A DNA stretch of 64,000 bases from VXYK01 sp965214565. Lineage in GTDB: Bacteria > Actinomycetota > Acidimicrobiia > Acidimicrobiales > Aldehydirespiratoraceae. Below the pieces are notes generated by a model. That model searched no databases and was not told where the DNA came from. It saw only the letters and a program-made list of their open reading frames with translations. Both the position numbers and the translations under genes were made by a program. Below, one piece after another: positions 44,079-52,378 of the stretch; position 1 is the first letter of the stretch, and every line of letters starts with the position of its first letter. The DNA is taken from assembly GCA_965214565.1 (NCBI GenBank), contig OZ243951.1:1612001-1676000 (forward strand). The letters are read 5' to 3'.

Positions 44079-44354
44079 CGCAGCATCGATCAGCGCAGTA
44101 TCGATTAACGCATTGCCGATCAGTGATGCGCGGGTGGCCCTTAGAGAGGTGAGATCGTCGCGCGCAAGCTCCTGTGTCAGGCCCCTGTGTCAGACCCTTG
44201 TGTCGGATAGATGACACTCGTTGTGTCGGGTATCTGACACAAAACGTTCCAAAGCACTGCGAGTATGACCGTTCGGCGGATGCCCCGGTGGTTCGAGACG
44301 AACTGCCGGAAGCACGTTTCATGGGGGGTCCCGTAGGCGGAGGGACTCCCCCAT
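44079..44354. repeat. Cluster of short tandem repeats and stem-loops after fbpB
   Basis: The 352-base gap holds: three imperfect 15-mers (44079-44123, CGCAGCATCGATCAG and relatives); two adjacent stem-loops with GTGTC/GACAC arms and 8-base loops (44200-44217 and 44221-44242, the latter TTGTGTC/GACACAA); and a stronger hairpin at 44321-44354 (ATGGGGGGTCCC against GGGACTCCCCCAT). No T-run follows, so a classical terminator is unlikely for the last. No gene is visible here. Confidence 0.6.
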
Positions 44355-44416
44355 GAGCGTGACGGCGCTGCGGCTTATACGCTCGGGCCCAGTGTCTCGG
44401 CCCGTAGGGAGGTCTC

Positions 44417-45022
44417 ATGCGGTTCGTTCGTCTCCAGGTGACAACTGCTCTGTTGGTTCTGGCTCTGTTGGCAGCGGCCTGTGGCGGTGATGACGCCGAC
44501 GAAACTGTTGATCCAATTGAGTCTCAAGCAACGGACGCCGCCCAGACATCGTCGACAACGTCAACCACGGTTCCCATCCCGCAGGGTGCTGTGCCCCTCG
44601 GCGCTCTGCAGATCGTCGGGGTCGAGTTCGGTGACACCGGTTTCGTGAGAGTCCAGAACCGGGGCACCGCAGACGCCAACGTCAACGGCATTTACATCTG
44701 TCAGTTCCCCCAGTACACCGATCTCGGCACTGTCGTGACTCGCGGGGTCATTGCCGCGGGGGCGACGGTTGAGATTCCCGCCTCGGCAGTCGGCGGTCTG
44801 AGTGATCAGGGTGGTGAGGCTGCCCTGTACGCCAACAGCTCCGACTTCGGATCGCCTGACAACATTCTGGCGTACGTGCAATGGGGCACCGGGGGTGCCC
44901 GCGCAGATGTGGCTACCGCAGCCAACATCTGGGCGGGACCCGAAGTGTCGATCACCCCCGATCCCTCCTACAACGACATTGTGCTCGACGGTGATCCCGC
45001 CGACCCGGAAGCCTGGAGTTGA
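44417..45022 (+). CDS. Putative lipoprotein with lamin-tail-like beta domain
   Basis: A 201-residue exported protein. The lipobox LAAAC (about residue 22) is followed by an acidic then Thr/Ser-rich linker to about residue 55. The globular part (about 60-190) is beta-rich: LQIVGVEFGDTGFVRVQNRG, GIYICQFPQYTDL, GATVEIPASAVGG, NILAYVQWG. This pattern resembles lamin-tail domains found in secreted bacterial proteins, but I hold that loosely. It is followed one base after its stop by the dioxygenase gene. Confidence 0.7.
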   Translation: MRFVRLQVTTALLVLALLAAACGGDDADETVDPIESQATDAAQTSSTTSTTVPIPQGAVPLGALQIVGVEFGDTGFVRVQNRGTADANVNGIYICQFPQYTDLGTVVTRGVIAAGATVEIPASAVGGLSDQGGEAALYANSSDFGSPDNILAYVQWGTGGARADVATAANIWAGPEVSITPDPSYNDIVLDGDPADPEAWS

Positions 45023-45023
45023 G

Positions 45024-45836
45024 ATGGGAATCGAGGTCCGTCCCATCACCGCGACGCTCGGAGCTGAAGTGACGGGTGTCGACATGGCCGATGTCGACGC
45101 GGTCACTCTCGATCAGCTCAAGAAGGCTTGGCTCGACCACAAGGTGCTCGTCCTGCGTGATCAGCACATCACGACAGAACAACACATTGCCTTCGGCCTG
45201 CTCTTCGGGGAGCTTGAGGTGCATCCGTTCGCGACCGGGCGGCGCAACTACCCCGAGATCGTCAAGATCAAGTCGACCGCCGAGCATTTGTACGCTGCTG
45301 CGAGTTGGCATTCCGACGTGACCTGGCGTGAGGAACCGTCGATGGGCTCGATTCTCCGCGGGGTTGTGATACCGCCCGCGGGAGGCGACACCTGCTTCGC
45401 TGACGCAGCCGCGGCCTATGAGCTTCTGCCCCCCGACTTCAAGGCGGAGGTGGACGAGCTGTTTGCGGTCCACGACTTCACACATACCTTCGGGAGGCGG
45501 CTCAGCAGTGAAGAACGCGCAGCGAAACAGAAGGAGTTCCCACCGGCACGCCACCCCGTGATCCGCACCCATCCAGAGACCGGTCAACGCTCGATCTACA
45601 CGAACCGGACATTCGTTTCCCATATCGAGGGTGTGGACAGTGCCGAGAGCGAGCGGATCCTCGACCGGCTCGAACGGGCGATCATGAATCCGTCGGTCCA
45701 ATGCCGGATCCGCTGGAAGGTCGACACTTTCGTGATGTGGGACAACCGTGCTGTGCAGCATTTCGGCACCAACGACTTCCACCCGCAGACACGCCATGTG
45801 GAGCGTGTCACTGTCGTCGGTGACCGCCCCTTCTAG
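45024..45836 (+). CDS. TauD/TfdA-family Fe(II)/2-oxoglutarate dioxygenase
   Basis: A 270-residue cytosolic dioxygenase. The facial triad is HxD in SWHSDVTW (about residue 93-97) and the distal histidine in MWDNRAVQHFGTNDF (about 245), with the 2-oxoglutarate-binding arginine in RHVERVTVVGDRPF. LGAEVTGVDMADVD at the N-terminus is typical of the TauD class. The substrate (taurine, alkylsulfate, chlorinated aromatic or other) cannot be told. The ATG start follows the lipoprotein stop by one base; the longer upstream frame is spurious. Confidence 0.9.
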   Translation: MGIEVRPITATLGAEVTGVDMADVDAVTLDQLKKAWLDHKVLVLRDQHITTEQHIAFGLLFGELEVHPFATGRRNYPEIVKIKSTAEHLYAAASWHSDVTWREEPSMGSILRGVVIPPAGGDTCFADAAAAYELLPPDFKAEVDELFAVHDFTHTFGRRLSSEERAAKQKEFPPARHPVIRTHPETGQRSIYTNRTFVSHIEGVDSAESERILDRLERAIMNPSVQCRIRWKVDTFVMWDNRAVQHFGTNDFHPQTRHVERVTVVGDRPF

Positions 45837-45860
45837 CGGGGCTCGATCAGACCACGCGGA

Positions 45861-47492
45861 TCAGCAGAGGGGTTCGTAGCGGATTCCTGAGTCGGCTAGG
45901 CGGGTGAGAGCGTCGTCGAGGGCCTCGACTGTCTGGGAACGTTCGCCGCCTCCGTCGTGCAACGAGACGATCGCTCCGTCGGTTGCGCCAGCCACTATCC
46001 GGTTAGCGATCGTATCGGCACCGGGGTTGCGCCAGTCGAACGTGTCGACGTTCCATAGGGCGATGTCCAATCCGTGAGCGGCCGCCCATTCGTATGTGAA
46101 CGCATCCCTGGATCCGTAGGGCGGTCGCAGGCACGGTGCGCCATGTTCGCCGAGGATGTCCTGGGTCCGGCTGATGGTCTGGTCGAAGGCCTCCCTGGAG
46201 AGCGTGGTCAGGTCTTCGTGGAACCAGGTGTGGTTCGCGACGGTGTGCCCTTCGGCGATCATCCGTTCGAAAATGGCCGGGTAGCGTTCCAGGAGGTAGC
46301 CGACGACGAAGAAGGTGGCGCGGGTGTCGTGGCGGGCGAGGATGTCGAGGATCTGCGGCGTGTAGACGGGGTGTGGACCGTCGTCGATGGTGAGATGGAC
46401 GACATCGCCGGGTTCGGCGGTCGGTTTTGCGGGGATCGTTGGCAGCGGCACGACGGGGTTGGGGTCTGTGAAGGCTCCGAGCGGCAGCACGGCCGCGGTC
46501 ATCTCGTAGTCGGCGGCCTCTCCGTGGGTGGAGACTACGCTCAGCCTCCAGGGGCCTCCGGCGGGAAGGACCGTGTTCATTGTCTGGGTCCGGTCGTCGA
46601 GCGAGGCGAGCACGAAATAACCGAGGTCGACCGTCAGCCAGACTCCGAGCGGTGCTGTCAGTTCGACGTTGATTGCCTGCTGCTCGCTGGCCGCCAGGGT
46701 GTAGGTCTGCCGCTGGTTCGGTTCGATCGTTCCTGTTTCGGTCGCTGATATCGCCCCGGTCTCGAAGTGGATGGCGATGTCGGGCAGTTCCGGTTCGGGC
46801 AGCGGGAGGTTCTTGAGCGGTCTGGTGCTGACCACTCGGGCTTGGGGTTCGGATCCGGTCACGTCGATTTCGAGGGTTGTGCGTTGAGTGATGACGGTGA
46901 ACGGTTCGTCTTCGAGGCGGTCGAGCAGCGTCACTTCGATCAGGCCGTGTTGGACTGCGATCTCTTCGATGATGACGCGGTCGCCGACATGCACGGGTGT
47001 CTGGGGATCGGGTGTCCCCTCGTTGTTGATCACGGGGACGATCAGGTGGAAGGTGCCGGTTCCTGCGGACTGTTCGATGATGTGCGTGACCAGGTCTTCG
47101 TCTCCGTCGTTGTCGAGGTCGCCCTGGGTGACCCGGTTCTGCAGCAGGAACATCGATTCGGAGGCTCCACCGTAGGAGGTCGTGGCCTGTCCTTCCGCCA
47201 GGTCGATGGTGTCGCCGTCGAATTCGAAGCTGAGGTTCTCAAGGTCCTCCCAGGCGATCAACGCCGGTTCTGCGAGTGTGGTTGTGCTGCTCGGCGGTGC
47301 GGTTGTCTGCGGTGCCTGCTTCTGGCTGGTTGTGGTGCTGGTGCTGCTGGCTGTGGTGCGCGGTGTTGTCGTGGAGGGGTTCTGGTCTGTTGCGGTGGTG
47401 TCATCGGAACAAGAGGCGGTCAGCAGGGCCAGCACCAGGCCAACGAGGATCAGCCTGCCCCTCCGTGTTGTTGCGACGCCCGTCACGCGCAC
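45861..47492 (-). CDS. Polysaccharide deacetylase (NodB) lipoprotein
   Basis: A 543-residue exported protein. The lipobox is LTASC (about residue 29), followed by a Thr/Ser linker, a beta-rich region of unknown role (about 80-330) and a C-terminal NodB domain (about 345-540). Catalytic motifs are HLTIDDGPHP (base and metal aspartates), HTWFHED (metal histidines), RPPYGSRDAF, WNVDTFDW and IVSLHDGG. It would deacetylate wall or surface glycan. Start GTG. Its promoter region lies between it and the divergent tRNA-fMet. Confidence 0.88.
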   Translation of the reverse strand: MRVTGVATTRRGRLILVGLVLALLTASCSDDTTATDQNPSTTTPRTTASSTSTTTSQKQAPQTTAPPSSTTTLAEPALIAWEDLENLSFEFDGDTIDLAEGQATTSYGGASESMFLLQNRVTQGDLDNDGDEDLVTHIIEQSAGTGTFHLIVPVINNEGTPDPQTPVHVGDRVIIEEIAVQHGLIEVTLLDRLEDEPFTVITQRTTLEIDVTGSEPQARVVSTRPLKNLPLPEPELPDIAIHFETGAISATETGTIEPNQRQTYTLAASEQQAINVELTAPLGVWLTVDLGYFVLASLDDRTQTMNTVLPAGGPWRLSVVSTHGEAADYEMTAAVLPLGAFTDPNPVVPLPTIPAKPTAEPGDVVHLTIDDGPHPVYTPQILDILARHDTRATFFVVGYLLERYPAIFERMIAEGHTVANHTWFHEDLTTLSREAFDQTISRTQDILGEHGAPCLRPPYGSRDAFTYEWAAAHGLDIALWNVDTFDWRNPGADTIANRIVAGATDGAIVSLHDGGGERSQTVEALDDALTRLADSGIRYEPLC

Positions 47493-47620
47493 CTTTCCTC
47501 CGGTCCGAACCTACGGCGAGGCTACCGCGCATTCCGGTGTCGAGTGGTTGGCGTCCTCGGCCGATGACAGTGCTGATTGTGCAGGTTGTCGCCGCCAGAT
47601 CTCATCGGTACGGTTGGGTC

Positions 47621-47697
<77 letters not shown>

Positions 47698-47700
47698 CTT

Positions 47701-47736
47701 AAGCCCAAGTCCGAGTACACACTCGACTTGGGCTTT
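47701..47736 (+). terminator. Hairpin terminator after tRNA-fMet
   Basis: AAGCCCAAGTC-CGAGT pairs with ACTCG-ACTTGGGCTT around an ACAC loop with one bulged C, followed by TTTG. It begins four bases after the CCA and fits a Rho-independent terminator of the tRNA. Confidence 0.8.
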
Positions 47737-47924
47737 GTCGCGCCTGACGAGAAGCGCTGCGCGTACAGTTGCGACTGCTTTAACGCCATTCGGTCGGCTT
47801 GGGCAGGTTGCCAACGGGATCTGGAAACTGACAGGCCCTGAAGTTGCTTCAGTGAGCTGGCACCAGTGCCTGCGAACACCGTCGTTGCGCTTCTCCCGAA
47901 GATCCCCGGCCAGATCTAGGACTG

Positions 47925-48010
47925 GCCCTCGGTGACATCTACAGAGAAAGGTGAGGCCGTCCGCGAGCTTAAGGTCGCAGTCGTGCATTTCCTGCTCACG
48001 CGCCGTTAGT
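47925..48010 (-). pseudogene. Fragment of a paralogue of the PD-(D/E)XK-like gene at 51.1 kb
   Basis: On the minus strand MHDCDLKLADGLTF and, after a one-base shift, SVDVTEGQS matches MHDFDLHLADGRTF-AVEVTSDKSQ of the intact protein, and the DNA is visibly alike (GCCGTCCGCGAG, TCGTGCAT). The remainder of the 480 bases between tRNA-fMet and the DndB-like gene has no gene; 48030-48080 is A/T-rich and probably carries the next promoter. Confidence 0.6.
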
Positions 48011-48177
48011 TTACGTTCCAAGTATTGGCATGTAAGTCTGAAACAATTCGAAAAAAGAACAAAACAGAACAAAATATAGGCATACAAGATGCATTTGAGC
48101 GACAAACAGTCTACGATCGTCCTGCCGAGCGCACAGTGCTGCTCGTGCCGATCAATTCTCCTGAAGGGAGTCCCCCA

Positions 48178-49332
48178 ATGAATACCACCGGTTTGACAAC
48201 TCGGTTCAGGCCCACGTTCCAGGTGCCGGCGACCCGAGGTCGCATGGGCACAACCAACTATTACACGGCCACGCTTCCCTTTGGAGCAGTGACCAAGCTG
48301 TTCACCTTCGACCCCGAAAAGATGATGGAGCTCACCGTCGAGGAACGCACCCAGCGGGAGCTCAAGCGCAAGCGGGTACCCGAGATCGCCAACTACATCC
48401 TGGAGCACGAGGATTACATCTTCTCTGCGATCACGGTCTCGGTTGACTCGGCTGTCGACTTCACGCCAGCTGCGGAGGGAGCAGACGTCGGTACTCTGGT
48501 GCTGCCCTTGGAGGCGAAGTACGTCATCAACGACGGCCAGCATCGTGTTGCCGGTATCGAAGAAGCGCTTAAGCAGGACCCTGAGCTTGCCGATCACACG
48601 ATCTCAGTCGTTGTGCTGCCTGACGGCGGGCTCGAACGCAGCCAGCAGATCTTCTCCGACCTCAACCGCACGGTGCACAAGACTTCGAAGTCGCTCGACA
48701 TCCTCTTTGACCACCGGCTGCCGATCAACAGGATCACGATTGACTGCATCCGGGAGGTGCCGCTGTTCGAGGACCGCGTGGATAAAGAACATGTGTCACT
48801 GTCGGTGCGCTCAACGAAGTTCGCTACGCTCTCGGGGCTGCAGCAGGCCAATGTCCAACTCCTCGGGAACCTCCCCGAGAAGCTCCCTCAGGCCGAGGTC
48901 GATGACATGAGGGCTCTTGCGGTGGATTACTGGACCCGTCTCACGGAACTGCTAGCGCCGTGGAAGGCCATTCTCGAAGGCGACACGAAGGTTCCGGAGG
49001 CCCGACAGCTGTACGTGTCGTCCTACGCGCTGGCGCTGTGGGCCCTCGGTTTCACAGGAGCTGCCGCCCGCGCCGCCCACAACGGCTCCACCGGGCACTG
49101 GACCGACGCTTTAAACGGTCTTCGTGACATCAACTGGAAGAAGACCAATCCCGATTGGCAAGGCATCTGCATGGCAAGAAACGAAGTGGTCACCCGAGCA
49201 CCCACCCGCCGAGCGACCGCCAACTACATCAAATGGAAACTCGGACTCGAAACGGAGCGGCCCGCTCCGGTCATCACCGACAACCAGCAGCGACGATACA
49301 CCCCACCGAGCGCAACGACCGCCAACAAGTGA
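48178..49332 (+). CDS. DGQHR-domain protein, DndB-like
   Basis: A 384-residue protein with the family-defining DGQHR motif at residues 119-123 (YVINDGQHRVAGIEEAL) and upstream QRELKRKRVPEIANYI (about 59-74), followed by FSDLNRTVHKTSKSLDILFD. DndB is the ATPase/repressor-like partner in DNA phosphorothioation systems; stand-alone DGQHR proteins occur in defence islands. No dndA, C, D or E is present, so the classical sulfur modification system is not encoded here. ATG 48178 has an AAGGGAG ribosome site. The gene is convergent with the winged-helix nuclease gene. Confidence 0.85.
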   Translation: MNTTGLTTRFRPTFQVPATRGRMGTTNYYTATLPFGAVTKLFTFDPEKMMELTVEERTQRELKRKRVPEIANYILEHEDYIFSAITVSVDSAVDFTPAAEGADVGTLVLPLEAKYVINDGQHRVAGIEEALKQDPELADHTISVVVLPDGGLERSQQIFSDLNRTVHKTSKSLDILFDHRLPINRITIDCIREVPLFEDRVDKEHVSLSVRSTKFATLSGLQQANVQLLGNLPEKLPQAEVDDMRALAVDYWTRLTELLAPWKAILEGDTKVPEARQLYVSSYALALWALGFTGAAARAAHNGSTGHWTDALNGLRDINWKKTNPDWQGICMARNEVVTRAPTRRATANYIKWKLGLETERPAPVITDNQQRRYTPPSATTANK

Positions 49333-49501
49333 CACCCACAACCTCCCGCGACCTCCGTCCCAGCGACCATTGGCTGATGCTCCTGACCCTTGGGACGGAT
49401 GCGCCTCGGTTCCCGATCCCCACTCCTCAAGTGCACAGGCGAGACTCCGCGCGACGCGCGGCCGCGTCAGCTGGCCGCGGGCTAGATCGTGACCCTGTTG
49501 G

Positions 49502-50986
49502 TTAATCCTCGTTGCCGGGATTCGAGTCTGAGTGGTGTGTGAGGGTTGAGCCGAGGATGGCGAGCCGGTGGGCGGTGACGCCCGGCGAACACGCCAACAC
49601 GTATCCGGTGTGCGAGTCGCCGACGATGGCACCCATTAGGGGCGAAGCCAATGCAGCCAGCATCGCTTCGATCTCCTCCTGGGTGGGAAGATCCTCGCTA
49701 TCTTGGTGATACATGGTGAGTCGCAACTCGCTAGCCGTCAGTGGCCCAAGGTCTCGGGCTAGGGCGGCAATTGCATCGATCAACCGCTTGGCCAGTGTGA
49801 CGAGACGATTGGCTTCCTCCGCGCGTTCCTCGATCTCGGACAGGTCGACCTCGCCGCTCTGTTCAAACATGATCCTGTAGTCGGCTAGTCCGAGGGGCCG
49901 CGCAGCGTGCAACTCACAAAGACCCGCGAGGGCTTCCGCCGATAGGACCGCAACTTTGTGCTGCTGAGCGCGTTCCATTAGTCGTCCTCCGGCCGGGTTA
50001 GGGCCGATCAACATTGAGTGGTCCGCCGCGTGTTTTTGTTGGTGCTCTGTCAGTGTGTCCCAATCGATTTGGTGGTCCTGCAAGGACGAAGCCGACGTTG
50101 TCTTGGCATCGATCGCAACGCGGTAGCTGGCGTCACCTCCGAATCGAGCATCAACCAGCACGTCTGTTTGTCCGGAACCGCCGAGATGCTCGGCCGCGAA
50201 ACCCAGATATCGAAATGCATCCCGGAGCGCCCGCTCGAACCGCGTCGGGTTCTTGCTATCTGTTGCGGCACTGGTGACCTCGCTAGAAATCTGTGGCGCC
50301 CGATCTACCGATTCCGCGCCAAGGTCTTGATTCGGGTCACCTGCACCAAGGACGCGCACCGCCCCCGGAGCGAATGTTGCCGTCGAGGTCGCCTCTTTGC
50401 CGTTCTGTCGATCGAGAGCCGGCTGTACGACAACGCGATCCAAGAATCCTGAGCCATCGTCGGTGAGGCAGAGAAGTCCGTCACTTTCTCGCTTTACCAG
50501 ACCGGCGGATTGGAGCCAGCCCCTTCGATTGTCGATCTGAGTGTTGGTTTCCCAACCCATGAAATACTGCTCACAAGCCAAACGGCGTAGGTCGGCAGTG
50601 GTCATCGGTTGTTCGAGGCTCTTCAGCATCTCACCGATAAACCGGACTCGGTGGTGAAGTCTCACCACTAACAGAGCGGCATTGTCGTCGAGCAACCACC
50701 GCTTGATTAACTCGGGAAGGACCCAGACACCTGAATCGACACTTAGGAATCCGACTTTCTTCAAGAAACTCAGGCGATGCCTCGCGGCGCTTGGTCTCAG
50801 ACCGAATTGAACGGCCATGCGCTCGGAGAGTTCAGACTGCGACGGAGGCGCATCTCGTGTGCTCTCGGCTGTCCATCGGAGGGAATCGAAATAACCGTCA
50901 TATCCACCGGGCATCGGCAGGACACCTTTCGTCCTGTCTTCCCACAGCACATGAATTGGTTGTGTTGAAGGTCGAGCCTCTTCCAT
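49502..50986 (-). CDS. Winged-helix protein with PD-(D/E)XK nuclease domain
   Basis: A 494-residue protein. Residues about 30-180 look like two winged-helix modules (SELSERMAVQFGLRPSAARHRLSFLKKVGFL; TADLRRLACEQYFMG). A PD-(D/E)XK core follows: FERALRDAFRYLGF (248-263), GGSGQTDVLVDA with Asp275, and AIDAKTT with Asp293-x-Lys295; HSMLIGPNPAG and VAVLSAEALAGL continue the fold. The C-terminal 115 residues are helical and acidic. This is a restriction-type or Mrr-like architecture; the target is unknown. It is convergent with the DndB-like gene. Confidence 0.75.
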   Translation of the reverse strand: MEEARPSTQPIHVLWEDRTKGVLPMPGGYDGYFDSLRWTAESTRDAPPSQSELSERMAVQFGLRPSAARHRLSFLKKVGFLSVDSGVWVLPELIKRWLLDDNAALLVVRLHHRVRFIGEMLKSLEQPMTTADLRRLACEQYFMGWETNTQIDNRRGWLQSAGLVKRESDGLLCLTDDGSGFLDRVVVQPALDRQNGKEATSTATFAPGAVRVLGAGDPNQDLGAESVDRAPQISSEVTSAATDSKNPTRFERALRDAFRYLGFAAEHLGGSGQTDVLVDARFGGDASYRVAIDAKTTSASSLQDHQIDWDTLTEHQQKHAADHSMLIGPNPAGGRLMERAQQHKVAVLSAEALAGLCELHAARPLGLADYRIMFEQSGEVDLSEIEERAEEANRLVTLAKRLIDAIAALARDLGPLTASELRLTMYHQDSEDLPTQEEIEAMLAALASPLMGAIVGDSHTGYVLACSPGVTAHRLAILGSTLTHHSDSNPGNED

Positions 50987-51110
50987 GGCGGAATCGTAAC
51001 AGGGGAGTCACATGGTTTCGGCTAGCCAGTTTGCAGTCAAAGCCCCTGCCAAGTGCCGCGTTGAGGGTAGGAGCGGGCGTCCGGCCTGTGATTCGGGAAG
51101 GTCCAAGACC

Positions 51111-52013
51111 TCACGGACGACGCATGCTCCAGTCGTTCCATCCGTCGGAGTCGAGGCACAAGATCGGATACTGAACGTACTCGGGCCAGGGTCCGGTATC
51201 GAGAGCAATCCAGACTGCGTCCACCCCTTGCAGGTCGACCAACTCCAGCTCGCTTAGGCCGACCCGCTCCACATAGCGCAGCGCCTCAGCCCTGCCGAAC
51301 CGGTGCTTCTGCCCGATGGTCAACCAGATGAACAGATGCGCTTCGTCAGCGCCGTGCATGTCCTTTGCATTGACGAGCTTGGCACGATTGGCCGGTAGGT
51401 GTTCGCGCACCGCGTCCACGAGTGCGCGCGGACCGACCGTGCCGCTGTGAGGGGCCTGACCTAATTCGATTCGTGTCGCTCCGGTGTCGTCCTTTCTTGG
51501 ACTGGCGGAACACACGCCAAGACCGCGTAGCCGGTCAACTACCTCCGATTCCCCATGGCGCCGGTAGGAAGAGACATGCTCCACTTCGGCGAAGATCCCG
51601 CATTTTTCGACCTGTAGTAGGACGCTAGGGAGGTTCTTCTTGAGCGACTTGGATCTCTCCCCTGCCGCCGCTTGGTCAGTGTGATCCCCGCCTGGCGATT
51701 CGATCAACACATCCCACGAATGAGCCAATTCTGGAGCTGGCAGGTCGATCTGCTCAACCTGATTCCAAAACGCCGTATCTGCCTGGGACTTGTCTGAGGT
51801 CACCTCGACAGCGAATGTGCGGCCGTCCGCGAGATGGAGGTCGAAATCGTGCATCCCCTGTTTACCGCTGACATCTCTCGGGGTGAACGTCTTTCCGTCC
51901 AACAGACGCTGCAGTAGCTGTGCCGACCGATACTCCTCAGGGCGCTCCTCGCGCATCTGGGATCGGGCTTCCGCGACGGCAAGAATCTTTGAGGCTTCTT
52001 CGTCTGACAACAT
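51111..52013 (-). CDS. PD-(D/E)XK-like protein of unknown role
   Basis: A 300-residue protein starting at MLSDEEASKIL (a TTG 11 codons earlier is an alternative). The segment MHDFDLHLADGRTFAVEVTS (about 54-73) has the order Asp...Glu-x-Thr of a PD-(D/E)XK core in which the lysine is Thr, so it may be an inactive or variant nuclease. The C-terminal half has FIWLTIGQKHRFGRAEAL and VDAVWIALDTGP, a pattern I cannot assign. A fragment of a paralogue lies at 47.9 kb. It sits between the winged-helix nuclease and the NaeI-type system, transcribed like the former. Confidence 0.6.
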   Translation of the reverse strand: MLSDEEASKILAVAEARSQMREERPEEYRSAQLLQRLLDGKTFTPRDVSGKQGMHDFDLHLADGRTFAVEVTSDKSQADTAFWNQVEQIDLPAPELAHSWDVLIESPGGDHTDQAAAGERSKSLKKNLPSVLLQVEKCGIFAEVEHVSSYRRHGESEVVDRLRGLGVCSASPRKDDTGATRIELGQAPHSGTVGPRALVDAVREHLPANRAKLVNAKDMHGADEAHLFIWLTIGQKHRFGRAEALRYVERVGLSELELVDLQGVDAVWIALDTGPWPEYVQYPILCLDSDGWNDWSMRRP

Positions 52014-52149
52014 GCTGTTTGTCTTGTTTCCGCTTGTAGGGGGCAACCTAGCAGGGCATCTGCACGCATCCTACTGACCTCCTCGCTTTCAGACCAGGTA
52101 TCAACTGCGAACGCAGATCGGACAAGACTCACACCATTACAACTGGCGT

Positions 52150-52165
52150 ACTCGGCGTGCCGAGT
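52150..52165. promoter_or_regulatory. Inverted repeat in the gap before the methyltransferase gene
   Basis: ACTCGGC and GCCGAGT arms separated by GT, 213 bases before the methyltransferase ATG. A possible operator or short terminator. The rest of the 365-base gap shows no gene; AAAGGGA just before the ATG at 52379 is the ribosome site. Confidence 0.3.
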
Positions 52166-52378
52166 CAGCCCCGTCTCCACACTCTTGGCCGTCGGTGGGG
52201 GCGGTGTCATACCCCCTCTGGCATCGTTGGGGTTCTCGATTCCGGTGAGTTTCTTCGTGCCAGATGCGATTTCCTCGCAAGGCCGGTGTTGAGACAGTTG
52301 ATCCAACTATCAGGCTGCTCGGGTATCGCCCGGCTCGCGGCTGTCGGCTACTACTCTCCGTGAAAGGGACACCAGACC

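Noticed and set aside
44321..44354. Rho-independent terminator of the fbp operon
   Set aside because: The stem is strong but it lies about 260 bases after the fbpB stop and has no T-run.
48178..49332. Complete Dnd phosphorothioation system
   Set aside because: Only the DGQHR/DndB-like gene is present; no cysteine desulfurase, PAPS-reductase-like DndC or SMC-like DndD in the window.
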